This document shows positions 43,647 through 56,412 of a stretch of 64,000 bases of DNA, one piece after another. This stretch comes from Nymphaea colorata (lineage: Eukaryota > Streptophyta > Magnoliopsida > Nymphaeales > Nymphaeaceae). Made by a program: the position numbers and the translations under genes. The stretch is from positions 868,001 to 932,000 of the forward strand of contig NW_022204508.1 in the NCBI RefSeq assembly GCF_008831285.2, given 5' to 3'. Each line of letters starts with the position of its first letter. Position 1 is the first letter of the stretch. The notes under the pieces were generated by a model that was not told where the DNA came from, ran no database searches, and was given only the letters and a program-made list of their open reading frames with translations.

Positions 43647-46600
43647 CAACGGGCCGACCCAAGGAGTCGAGGTCCTACTGCCAAGATCGCCTCGAGGAAT
43701 CTAGACCAAATCCTAAACAAATTATACAAGGAACTACCGGCCGGACAGGAGCCCGGCGCAAACCCAATAGGACGTGATGAACAAGTAGGGTAATCCCAAA
43801 AACCTAACTAAGTCAAAACCTACTACAGAAATGTACGAGGGATGTGAGGCCGTACAAGCGTGCGCGATACAAAGTACTCTCGCAACTCACTCAATTCAAA
43901 CCATCAAACCACACAAACCATGCTATACGTAACAAACCACACCCAATACCCTAGGTAGGCTCGTCGATTAGTGGTCGTGTCTAGGCCAAGGGCCGTCGAG
44001 GTACCACTGGAATCAACCAAGGCCAAAGCCGGGCTCAAGCAAATACGAAAGCAAAAGCACCCGACCCGCGAAACTACAAGGGAGTGAGAGGGCGTTACCA
44101 GCCAAGCTATTTTTGGCTTTCATCAAGAAGGCCACGAGGTGAATCCCCAACCTCGGGCAATGCAGCAATAGTGAGGGAGATCTTCGGATGAGAAAGAAGC
44201 GGATTGGATCCCGCGAAGAGGTGGAAGCTACACCGACAGTCTTCAAATTGCCGGCTATGGACGCCGGACGTGTTGCTGGAATACGGCCCTCCTGGCCGTG
44301 AGCAAGAGACAGCAGCTAGTGGTTAGCTACTGCTGGGATAGGTCCTCCTGGCCGTGCTGGGATCGCTGCTCCAAGAGGGTATCAGAACTGGAAGTGCCTC
44401 GCCGTGCGTAGGGAGGACCTTCGGAAGGGCTGGGTTCGGTTTAGAACCCGGAAGAACCTAGCTACGGGAAAAGATAAGAGCTCGGTTTAGAGCTCAGGCA
44501 AACCTAGCTACGAGAGGGTCCGGTTAAGGTAGGCTGGCCAGGTCAAGGCTTAGGGTCAGCTGGGTCAAGGCGGACTAAGGACTGGCTTAGGTTCAAATGC
44601 GGCTGGGATTGACTTGAATTAAGTCAAGACGCTAAGGCATAAGGAAGGTGCGGAAGAGAGGGGCAGCTTGGGTCTAGCCGTGCAAGAGGTGGGTCCGAAT
44701 CACTTAGGCAGCGTTGACCTTGGCTGCCTTAGGACCTAGGGCTACTTTCCAGAAATAGAGGAAAGGAGGGTCAAGGGCACGGGTGGCCAAAGTAGGAGAG
44801 GTCGACTTAGGGGGGTTGACCAAGGGATATTGCGACAAGGACTTACCTAAATTAGGACAAGGGAGGTTCGGTAAGTCTATCTAAGGGGTGTTGACTTAAG
44901 CTGGTCAATGGTTCCTACGGGTATCAAAGTGGGTGAGGCCAGGTGGAGGCCACCTAACTAAGAAAGAGGGAGGTGAGAAGGACGCCAATTGCCAAAGGCA
45001 AGGGTTGGCGGGAGATTCCTTCCTACGGTAGAGGAGGAAAAGGGGCGCTCAATTCTAAACTGAAATGAGAGCTAAGAGACTTGCTAGAGAGAGACTAGCA
45101 AATAAGGATTCGACTCCAATTCCTTCCTAAATAATGAGGAGGGAATTGGCTCGGCTTTCTTCCAATTGTTAGGAAGGGGAGGCACGTGGCCAAAGACAAA
45201 AGGTAAGACTTCAACGTTAGGCGCGTGGGGACTCCTTCTTCTCTTCTTCACGAGGGACACAAGGGGTGACTCGACAAGAAAGGGATTAGGCAAGAGCTAA
45301 AGGGGTAAAGCTGGCTAACACTCAAGGTAAGAGCATGAGGAGGCAAGGGAGAACTCCATGCGAGAGGGACTAAAGACGGTGGAGGAAAAGAAAGGGGGAA
45401 GTGCGATAACAAGGTTGGCTCCAATGTTGACAAGTGTAAATCGTGGGATCTACAGAGGAATGGTGTGCGACATAGAGGGGGAAAGCTGGCTCGGTTCAGG
45501 TGGGTAATATTAGGAAGGTGAGGTGGAGAGGAGCTAAGGTAAGATACCAAAATGGAGGAGACGAGCTGGGGCAAGGAGGAGGTGGCGAATTCCTAGACCT
45601 CACTTCCAAAAGGAAACGTGTGATGGCCTCTACGAAATCGGCAAGGGCTCTAAGGGCTGAGAAAGGTAAAACGTGTGGGCCAAGGTCTCGAGAGGGAGTG
45701 GTGACCTGGTGATGAGGCTTGGGCTAACAAAAAGGAAGGGGCTCAGATAGGGAAGAGGAGGAGGTGGCGTTCTCACAACGCTCCACCAAATAGAAAACGT
45801 GTGAGAGTCAACAAAAACGGTAGAGGATTATGCGAGGGAAAAGGTGAAACGCCAGGGTAGCTGCTTGACAAGGATGGAGGGACTAGCTGGTGAGGTGGCA
45901 GTAGCTGCAGGCTGGGATGACGACACATGGCGACACCAATGGCTAAGATGAGAGGAAGGACTCGGTTGACTACAAGATTGGCAACAAATTGGTAAGGAGA
46001 TTGCGAGGAGAGGGATTTACCGGATTTGGGGGAATTCGATGGAGTCTTGGATGATTCTCGGCTGGGACCGAATCAACCAAGTGGGACAGGTGGCTAGGTA
46101 AATCTGGGAGGCTAAGGGGATGGCTGACACGTGGCTCACTCAAGGGCTAGGATTAAACAAAAGAGAGAAGAATAGGACTTACCAAATGAAGACCGGCGGC
46201 CAAGGAAGGTGCGAGCTAGCACCGGCGGCTAGGGTGATTTACCCTAGTGCGCTCCTCCAACAATGGACCAGAATACCTCAGCTTGTTATTGAACAGTTCC
46301 ACGGTCAGGGGCAGATTAGTCCAGCCAGAAAAGGGCCAAAGTCTGGCCGGAATCACAGAAATTCACCGGAAATTGCAGGTTCAGGCCGGGCCTAAACACG
46401 AGAACGAGTAGCCGGATGAAGCTCAAATTCAGCCGTTTGATTCCTTTTGATGGGGCGTCTTCTTTTTTGTATTTCTTTCTTTGTTTTGACGCCTTTTGAT
46501 GCACTTTGCAAGCCCTTTTTGCTTGCTGGATTTGTGCATCCGTTTTGCCCAAAAACGGAGGCAACCAAAGAGGCCGTTTTTTGAGGACGCTCGTGGGGAA

Positions 46601-47630
46601 CCTTCGTGCGTAGCGTGAGGGAAAGAACTCAAGAAAGCCAAGGAGTTCTTGAGACGCTAAGCAAGGGTTTAATTCTGTTTTCAGCCGCGGGATGTGAGCT
46701 CAATCTCACGGGTTTACACTGAGGGATTGAAATCCATCTTCTAGCCGAACTCAGATCAAACGAGCACGTGTTGCTCACTAACTTTTTGTTTTCTTCGTAC
46801 TACCTTTTTCTTGCGCTACTTGATGTCTTTTGCTGCTGCTACCAGGTCGCCCAAGTTGCTGCAGCCTTCCCGGGATGAAGACAGCCTCACAACCTTCTTT
46901 GTGCTTGAGAAGGAAGGCACCGTGCTTCAAGAAAATGCTCGTGGGGTATTCTTCGTGGTCCGTTGGAGACGCCGCGCGCCGGAGCTTGCTGCTATCCTTA
47001 GGCCGTGATCCTTAGGTCGACGGGGAGAGGAAGAAACCAGAAACAAGGTCGAGTGGAAGAGGGAGACCTTCGGTTGACAAGAGGGCTGAAGACGATGCAG
47101 ATCTTCACCTTGGGGTTTGAAAGGTAGATGACGCCAAGAGAGATGACGTTAGGCTAGGGAGATACCTTGAGGACGAGTGGAGGAGAAGAGGCTGCGCCAT
47201 GGATGAGGAGGGACGCCAAGGAGAGAAGGGAGACCACCGCGGGAGAGGGGTGAGCCAAGGGGAGTACGAGAGAGAGAAAGGGCATTCCGCCCAACACAAT
47301 TCCTCAATTCATTTTCATTATTCAAAGCATAACATTTACATGAATTCAATGACTTAAATAATAGCCTAAGCAACTCGGTTCACATTCCGAACCGGTTCAC
47401 TAAAGAAACAAATCAAAAACGGACTCAATGGATCCAAAAACGGAACTCAAATGAAATCCAAAAACGGAGCTCCATGGATCCAAAACGGAACTCCATGGGT
47501 CCAAAAACGGAACTCCATGGGATCCAAAACGAGCTCCAATAACTCAATCCTAATGGACGCTATTCGTCCAAATAAATGGTCCGTGGATCATTTGGATCCA
47601 CTTGCTTGGGCGCATGGTTGAGCTTGGACC
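43647..47630 (-). mobile_element. LTR, minus orientation (copy of 35500-39528)
   Basis: Same breakpoints at both ends as 35500-39528, so it was duplicated after the rearrangement. It carries many single-base losses, densest between 45.5 and 46.8 kb (for example around 46740-46830, where about a dozen bases are missing compared with 38620-38720). Confidence 0.8.
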
Positions 47631-50600
47631 CAAGGGCCAAGCCGGGTCCGACTAGGCTCGTAAGTGCTGGACGTGAGTCCAGCAAGGCAGCTAGGCCAGC
47701 CACGGAGGAAACTATACAGCTTGGAGTTCTTGCAGTGGGCGGAGCGGGCGGAGCAACAACGGCCAAGCGTGAGCGAAATTGGATTAAACCTCAAGGTGGC
47801 TTTGATCCGTTTTTAGGACTTTCCCGAACTTGATTGGTCTAATCTATGGTCGAGTCCTAACCCAAGTTCACACGAGGTAGTCTAGGTCGAACCTAGGCAA
47901 AAGGGGGTTGAGCCGGTCCAAGCTCAACCATGCGCCCAAGCAAGTGGATCCAAATGATCCACGGACCATTTTATTTGGACGGATAGCGTCCATTAGGATT
48001 GATTTTTTGGAGCTCGTTTTTGGATCCCATAGAGTTCCGTTTTTGGACCCCATTGAGTTCCGTTTTTGGATTTCTTTGGAGCTCCGTTTTTTAGTCCAAT
48101 TGAGTTCCGTTTTTGTTTTGATTCTTTACTGAACGGTTCGGAATGTGAACCGAGTTGATTAGGAAGTTATTTAAGTGATTGAATTCATGTAATTGTTATG
48201 CTTTTGAATAAGGAAAATGAATTGAGGAATTGTGTTGGGCGGAATGCCCTTTCTCTCTCTCGTACTCCCCTTGGCTCACCCCTCTCCCGCGGTGGTCTCC
48301 CTTCTCTCCTTGGCGTCCCTCCTCATCCATGGCGCAGCCTCTTCTCCTCCACTCGTCCTCAAGGTATCTCCCTAGCCTAGCGTCATCTCTCTTGGCGTCA
48401 TCTACCTTTCGAATCCCATGGTGAAGATCTGCATCGTCTTAGCCCTCTTGTCAACCGAAGGTCTCCCTCTTCCACTCGTCCTTGTTTTCTGGTTTCTTCC
48501 TCTTCCCCTCGACCTAAGGATCATGGCCTAAGGATAGCAGCAAGCTCCGGCGCGCGGCGTCTCCAACGGACCACGAAGAATACCCCACGAGCATTTTGTT
48601 GAAGCACGGTGCCTTCCTTCTCAAACACAAAGAAGGTTGTGAGGCTGTCTTCATCCCGGGAAGGCTGCAGCAACTTGGGCGACCTGGTAGCAGCAGCAAA
48701 AGACATCAAAATAGCGAGAGAAAAGGTTAGTACTAGAGAAAACAAGAAGAGTTGGTGAGCAACACGTTGCTCGGATTTGATATTGTATTCGGTTAAAGGG
48801 GATTTCATTCCCTCGGTGCACACCCGAGAGTTTGAGCTCTCATCCCAGGCAGAAAACAGCACCAAATTCAGCTTACGCGTCTCAAGAACTCCTTGGCATT
48901 CTTGAAGTTCTTCCCCTCACGCTACGCACGAAGGTTCCCAAAGAGCGTCCTCACAAGAGCGCTTTGGTTGCCTCCGTTTTTGAGCAAAACGGATGCACAA
49001 ATCCAGCAAGCAAAAAGGGCTTGCAAAGTGCATCAAAAGGCGTCAAAACAAAGAAAAGATTACAAAGAAGAAGACGCCCCATCAAGAGGAATCAAATAGT
49101 GGAAAACGAGCTTCATCGGTTGATTAATCGCATGTTTTAGGCTAGGCCTGAATTCAGCAAATCCGGTGAACTTTCTGTTGATTCCGGCCAGCTTTTGGCT
49201 AATTCCGTGTGGACTAATCTGCCCCTGATCGTGGAAAAGCTTAGTTACAAATCAAGGGTTTTCTGGTCCATTGTTGGAGGAGCGCACTAGGGTAAATCAC
49301 CCTAGCCGCCGGTGCTAGCTCGCACCTTCCTTGGCCGCCGGTCTTCATTTGGTAAGTCCTATTCTTTCTCTCTTTTGTTTAATCCTAGCCCTTGAGTGAG
49401 CCACGTGTCAGCCATCCCCTTAGCCTCCCAGATTTACCTAGCCACCTGTCCCACTTGGTTGATTCGGTCCCAGCCGAGAATCATCCAAGACTCCATCGAA
49501 TTCCCCCAAATCCGGTAAATCCCTCTCCTCGCAATCTCCTTACCAATTTTGTTGCCAATCTTGTAGTCAACCGAGTCCTTCCTCTCATCTTAGCCATTGG
49601 TGTCACCACGTGTCGTCATCCCAGCCTGCAGCTCCTGCCACCTCACCAGCTAGTCCCTCCTTCCTTGTCGAGCAGCCTACCCCACACGCTTTCTCCTTGC
49701 TCCATCGCCTAAGTTCTACCGCTTTCTTATAAACCACACGCAAATTTCCTTTTGTGTTGGAATCTTGAGGTAGCGCCACCTCCTACTTACCAAAACCCAT
49801 TCCCAACTTCGTCTCCTCCATTTTTGGTATCTTACCCAAGCCCCTTTCCACCTCGTGCTCCCTCATCATGACCCCACCTAAACCGAGCCAGCTCCTTCCT
49901 TCCACCTCGTCAACCAATTCTTTGTAGGCCCCACATATTCCACTTGTCATCCTTAGAACCCACCCTCGTCTTGCTTCTCCCTCTCGTTCCCTTGCCCCAC
50001 CGTCCATAGATTCTTCTCGCATAAGGTGTAACTCCTGCCACCTCATGCTTTCCCCTTTAGTGTAGCCAACCTTACCCTTTAGTCCTTGCCTTAGCCAACT
50101 CTTGACCCTGTGTATCCCCTTGGCCCGAGCAAAGGAGAAGAAGAAGAACCACGCGCTTCAAATTGGAAACTTACCCTTAACGCCAGCCACGCGTCCTCCC
50201 TTTCCTCTCGTTAGGAAAGACTCATTCCCTTTCCTTTTCGCTAGCTCTCTTCTAGCGTCTCTTCTTAGTGGCTCTTCCCCTTGCCACGAGTTGCCTCCTT
50301 GGCACTGCTCCACGTGTGGATCTATCCTTAAAACTTAAGGAAAGAAGACCACACGGACAGCTTCCTCCCATTTTGGAAGGAAGAACGTAGCGCCAACTCC
50401 CTTGCCTCCTTGGCACTTGGCGCCCTCTCAACCTCCCTCCTTCTTCGTAGGTACCTGGTCACGGGCCCACCTTAGGCAACCCGTAGCCTTTGACCAGATC
50501 AGTCAACACCCTTTAGGAAATCTTAGCCGAGTCCCTTCCTTGCTCCCCTTTAGTCAAACCCTTAACGCGTCACCCCTTAGTCAACCTCTCTAGGTCGACC

Positions 50601-51784
50601 TCTCCCATTTGGTGACCCACGTCCTTGAACCTCCTTTCCTCTATTTCTGGAAAGTAGCCCTAGGTCCTAAGGCAGCCAAGGTCCTAAGTGATTCGACCCA
50701 CCTCTTGCACGGCTAGACCCAAGCCGCACCTTCCGCACGCACCTTCCTCTTCCTTAGATCTTGACTTAATTCAAGTCAATCTCATCCGCATTTGATCCTA
50801 AGCCAGTCCCTAGTCACCTTGTCCTAGCTGACCTTAAGCCTTGACTTAGCCCACCTAAACCTCGACCTAGCCAGCCATCCATAGCCGGACCTCACTCTAG
50901 CTAGGTCTGCCCGAGCTCTAGACTGAGCTCTCCTCCTACCCGTAGCTAGGTTCTCCCGGGTTCTAGACCGAACCCTCCCTTGCCCGAAGGTTCTCCCCAC
51001 GCACAACGGGACCCTTCCAGCTTCGGCACCTCACTTGCTGCCGCGTTCCCCACACGGCCAGGAGGGCCTATCCCAGCAGTAGCTAGACACAAGCTGCTGC
51101 CTCTTGCTCACGGCCAGGAGGGCCATTTTCCAGCAACACGCCCGGCGTCCTTAGCCGGCCATTTGAAGATTCCCGGTGTAGCTTCTACCTTGCTGCGCGG
51201 ATCCAGCTGCAGCCCTCTTCCTCCGGAGTTCTTCCTCACGGTTGCTGCATTGCCCGAGGTTGGGGATTCACCTCGTGGCCTTCTGGCTGAAAGCCAAGAA
51301 TAGCTTGGCTGGTAACGCCCTCTCACTCCCTTGTAGTTTCGCGGGTCGGGTGCATTTGCTTTCGTATTTGCTTGAGCCCGGCTTTGGCCTTGGTTGATTC
51401 CAGCGGTACCTCGACGGCCCTTGGCCTAGACACGACCGCTAATCGACGAGCCTACCTAGGGTATTGGGTGTGGTTTGTTACGTATAGCATGGTTTGTGTG
51501 GTTTGATGGTTTGAATTGAGTGAGTTGCGAGAGTACTTTTGTATCGCGCACGCTTGTACGGCCTCACATCCCTCGTAGATTTCTGTAGTAGGTTTTGACT
51601 TAGTTAGGTTTTTGGGATTACCCCTACTTGTTCATCACGTCCTATTCGGTTTGCGCTGGGGTCCTGTCTGGCCGGGTAGTTCCTTGTATAATTTGTTTAG
51701 GATTTTGGTCTAGATTCCTCGAGGCGATCTTGGCAGTAGGACCTCGACTCCTTGGGTCGGCCCGTTGGGGTCGGGATCCTAACA
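47631..51784 (+). mobile_element. LTR, plus orientation, 3' end intact
   Basis: A copy of 39529-43646 over most of its length, but the last ~290 bases switch to another subtype and continue to the true end CTAACA, followed by a primer-binding site at 51787. Confidence 0.8.
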
Positions 51785-52415
51785 ATTGGTATCAGAGCCG
51801 CCTTGGGGTTTAAAGTTGAAGAGACAGCGACAGATTTCAAAAGTTAGTACTTTCAACGAAGTAGACGTCGCGGTTTCCAGCTATTATTTGGACGGCTTCT
51901 TGTGGAGTAGTCGCCAACAACCGACTGATACCAATCTAACAATTGGTGTCAGAGCCGTCTTGAGGTTTCCATCTGGACTCTACACACGCTTGGCATAGAA
52001 GATTCAGCATTCGAAGGCAGTAGAAGACAGAGTTTCCAGCTTTTTGATTTCAGCAGATTTCAGGATTTTGTTTTCAGACTTAGGCGAACTGCGGTTTTCT
52101 GGTCTGTAACAGTCAGCGTCAGTGTATCAGCGATTTCAGGGGGCAAACGAAGTTGGTTTTGCCTGAAATTTGGTGGACGGACTCGTAATCATATGTGCTA
52201 CAAAAGTTGTTTAGGGCATCAGAAGAGATTCTGCCCTTAACCCGACGTTTTTGGCCCTGCAACGTGCTCAAAGCCTGAACGGACAGAACCTGTCCGCGGG
52301 AGCAGTTCGGCCAGAAGATTACGTAGTTTCAGTGACTTCCCGAGGTCAAAACGAGCTGAAATTTTCAGCATAGTCAGATAACTATCTCCTCTTAGTACTG
52401 ACAAAATTTGAAGTC
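51785..52415 (+). other. Truncated retrotransposon leader
   Basis: Leader with both primer-binding sites (51787-51798; 51944-51955 with an A-to-G change). It stops at 'gaagtcaa', where it joins an inverted LTR at a CAA/CAAG microhomology. No ORF follows. Confidence 0.7.
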
Positions 52416-54530
52416 AAGAGTACTCTCCAACTCACTCAATCCAAACCATCAAACCACACAACCACATCTATACGTAACAAACCACACCCAATACCCTAGG
52501 TAGGCTCGTCGATTAGCGGTCGTGTCTAGGCCAAGGGCCGTCGAGGTACCGCTGGAATCAACCAAGGCCGAAGCCGGGCTCAAGCAAATACGAAAGCAAA
52601 TGCACCCGACCCGCGAAACTACAAGGGAGTGAGAGGGTGTTACCGGCCAAGCTAGTCTTGGCTGTCCGCAAGGAGGCCACGAGGTGAATCCCCAACCTCG
52701 GGCAATGCAGCAACAGTGAGGGAGATCTCCGGATGAGGAAGAAGCGGATTGGATCCCGCGAAGAGGTGGAAGCTACACCGGCAGTCTTCAAATTGCGGCT
52801 ATGGATGCCGGACGTGTTGCTGGAATACGGCCCTCCTGGCCGTGAGCAAGAGACAGCAGCTAGTGGTTAGCTACTGCTGGGATAGGTCCTCCTGGCCGTG
52901 CTGGGATCGCTGCTCCAAGAGGGTACCAGAACTGGAAGTGCCTCGCCGTGCGTAGGGGAGGACCTTCGGAAGGGCTGGGTTCGGTTTAGAACCTGGAAGA
53001 ACCTAGCTACGGGAAAAGATAAGAGCTCGGTTTAGAGCTCGGGCAAACCTAGCTACGAGAGGGTCCGGTTAAGGGTGGCTGGCCAGGTCAGCTAGGTCAG
53101 GGTCAAGGCGGACTAAGGACTGGCTTAGGTTCAAATGCGGCTGGGATTGACTTGAATTAAGTCAAGACGCTAAGGCATAAGGAAGGTGCGGAAGAGAGGG
53201 GCGGCTTGGGTCTAGCCGTGCAAGAGGTGGGTCCGAATCACTTAGGCAGCGTTGACCTTGGCTGCCTTAGGACCTAGGGCTACTTTCCAGAAATAGAGGA
53301 AAGGAGGGTCAAGGGCACGGGTGGCCAAAGTAGGAGAGGTCGACTTAGGGGGGTTGACCAAGGGATATTGCGACAAGGACTTACCTAAATTAGGACAAGG
53401 GAGGTTACGATAAGTCTATCTAAGGGGTGTTGACTTAAGCTGGTCAATGGTTCCTACGGGTATCGAAGTGGGTGAGGCCAGGTGGAGGCCACCTAACTAA
53501 GAAAGAGGGAGGTGAGAAGGACGCCAATTGCCAAAGGCAAGGGTTGGCGGGGAGATTCCTTCCTACGGTAGAGGAGGAAAAGGGGCGCTCAATTCTAAAC
53601 TGAAATGAGAGCTAAGAGAGTTGCTAGAGAGAGACTAGCAAATAAGGATTCGACTCCAATTTCCTTCCTAAAGAATGAGGAGGGAATTGGCTCGGCTTTC
53701 TTCCAATTGTTAGGAAGGGGAGGCACGTGGCCAAAGACAAAAGGTAAGACTTCAACGTTAGGCGCGTGGGGACTCCTTCTTCTCTTCTTCACGAGGGACA
53801 CAAGGGGTGACTCGACAAGAAAGGGATTAGGCAAGAGCTAAAGGGGTAAAGCTGGCTAACACTCAACGTAAGAGCATGAGGTGGCAAGGGGAGAACTCCA
53901 TGCGAGAGGGACTAAAGACGGTGGAGGAAAAGAAAGGGGGAAGTGCGATAACAAGGTTCGCTCCAACGTTGACAAGTGTAAACCGTGGGACCTACAAAGG
54001 AATGGTGTGCGACATAGAGGGGGAAAGTTGGCTCGGTTCAGGTGGGTAATAATTAGGGAAGGTGAGGTGGAGAGGAGCTAAGGTAAGATACCAAAAATGG
54101 AGGAGACGAGCTGGGGCAAGGAGGAGGTGGCGAATTCCTAGACCTCACTTCCAAAAGGAAAACGTGTGATGGCCTCTACGAAATCGGCAAGGGCTCTAAG
54201 GGATGAGAAAGGTAAAACGTGTGGGGCCAAGGTCTCGAGAGGGAGTGGTGACCTGGTGATGAGGCTTGGGGCTAACAAAAAGGAAGGGGCTCGGATAGGG
54301 AAGAGGAGGAGGTGGCGTTCTCACAACGCTCCACCAAAATGGACCAGAATACCCTCAGCTTGTTATTGAACAGTTCCAAGGTCAGGGCCAGATTAGTCCA
54401 CGCCGGAAAAGGGCCAAAGTCTGGCCGGAATCACAGAAAGTTCACCGGAAATTGCAGGGTTCAGGACGGGCCTAAAACACGAGAACGAGTAGCCGGATGA
54501 AGCTCAAATTCAGCCGTTTGATTCCTCTCG
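52416..54530 (-). mobile_element. Partial LTR, minus orientation, with internal deletion
   Basis: Begins about 244 bases inside the LTR end. About 0.5 kb is deleted at 54342, where 'ccaccaaaatgg' joins 'accagaatacc' through ATGG. It ends near 54530 ('gtttgattcct') with the 5' half of the LTR missing. Confidence 0.8.
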
Positions 54531-54545
54531 CATGGAATTCCCACT

Positions 54546-56295
54546 TTCTTTTCCTCCACCGTCTTTAGTCCCTCTCGCATGGAGTTCTCCCCTTGCCACC
54601 TCATGCTCTTACGTTGAGTGTTAGCCAGCTTTACCCCTTTAGCTCTTGCCTAATCCCTTTCTTGTCGAGTCACCCCTTGTGTCCCTCGTGAAGAAGAGAA
54701 GAAGGAGTCCCCACGCGCCTAACGTTGAAGTCTTACCTTTTGTCTTTGGCCACGTGCCTCCCCTTCCTAACAATTGGAAGAAAGCCGAGCCAATTCCCTC
54801 CTCATTCTTTAGGAAGGAAATTGGAGTCGAATCCTTATTTGCTAGTCTCTCTCTAGCAACTCTCTTAGCTCTCATTTCAGTTTAGAATTGAGCCCCCTTT
54901 TCCTCCTCTACCGTAGGAAGGAATCTCCCCGCCAACCCTTGCCTTTGGCAATTGGCGTCCTTCTCACCTCCCTCTTTCTTAGTTAGGTGGCCTCCACCTG
55001 GCCTCACCCACTTCGATACCCGTAGGAACCATTGACCAGCTTAAGTCAACACCCCTTAGATAGACTTACTGTAACCTCCCTTGTCCTAATTTAGGTAAGT
55101 CCTTGTCGCAACATCCCTTGGTCAACCCCCCTAAGTCGACCTCTCCTACTTTGGCCACCCGTGCCCTTGACCCTCCTTTCCTCTATTTCTGGAAAGTAGC
55201 CCTAGGTCCTAAGGCAGCCAAGGTCAACGCTGCCTAAGTGATTCGGACCCACCTCTTGCACGGCTAGACCCAAGCTGCCCCCTCTCTTCCGCACCTTCCT
55301 TATGCCTTAGCGTCTTGACTTAATTCAAGTCAATCCCAGCCGCATTTGAACCTAAGCCAGTCCTTAGTCCGCCTTGACCTGGCCAGCCACCCTTAACCGG
55401 ACCCTCTCGTAGCTAGGTTTGCCCGAGCTCTAAACCGAGCTCTTATCTTTTCCCGTAGCTAGGTTCTTCCGGGTTCTAAACCGAACCCAGCCCTTCCGAA
55501 GGTCCTCCCCTACGCACGGCGAGGCACTTCAAGTTCTGGTACCCTCTTGGAGCAGCGATCCCAGCACGGCCAGGAGGACCTATCCCAGCAGTAGCTAACC
55601 ACTAGCTGCTGTCTCTTGCTCACGGCCAGGAGGGCCGTATTCCAGCAACACGTCCGGCATCCATAGCCGACAATTTGAAGACTGCCGGTGTAGCTTCCAC
55701 CTCTTCGCGGGATCCAATCCGCTTCTTCCTCATCCGGAGATCTCCCTCACTGTTGCTGCATTGCCCGAGGTTGGGGATTCACCTCGTGGCCTCCTTGCGG
55801 ACAGCCAAGACTAGCTTGGCCGGTAACACCCTCTCACTCCCTTGTAGTTTCGCGGGTCGGGTGCATTTGCTTTCGTATTTGCTTGAGCCCGGCTTCGGCC
55901 TTGGTTGATTCCAGCGGTACCTCGACGGCCCTTGGCCTAGACACGACCGCTAATCGACGAGCCTACCTAGGGTATTGGGTGTGGTTTGTTACGTATAGAT
56001 GTGGTTGTGTGGTTTGATGGTTTGGATTGAGTGAGTTGCGAGAGTACTCTTGTATCGCGCACGCTTGTACGGCCTCACATCCCTCATAGTTATTTGTAGT
56101 AGGTTTTGACTTAGTTAGGTTTTTGGGATTACCCCTACTTGTTCATCACGTCCTATTGGGTTTGCGCCGGGGTCCTGTCCGGCCGGGTAGTTCCTTGTAT
56201 TATTTGTTTAGGTTTTTGGTCTAGATTCCTCGAGGCGATCTTGGCAGTAGGACCTCGACTCCTTGGGTCGGACCGTTGGGGTCGGGATCCTAACA
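54546..56295 (+). mobile_element. Partial LTR, plus orientation (3' 1.75 kb)
   Basis: Starts mid-LTR after a 15-base filler ('ctcgcatggaattccc') that imitates LTR sequence 40 bases further on, and ends at the true terminus CTAACA. It is close to a reverse complement of 52416-53955. Confidence 0.8.
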
Positions 56296-56412
56296 ATTGG
56301 TATCATAGGTAACCTAATATGTTGAGCACGGTGCAATATCCCTTGGTCATCAAATCACTGTATGTTGACCTATCTCTGTGGTCCAATTGGTATCATAGGA
56401 CTAACAATTGGT
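56296..56412 (+). other. Patchwork filler with three primer-site-like repeats
   Basis: 'aattggtatcatagg' occurs twice (56295 and about 56384) and 'aacaattggtatc' once more before coding sequence. Between them, 56306-56323 is the reverse complement of satellite bases 55-72. The rest has no match in the window. Confidence 0.65.
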
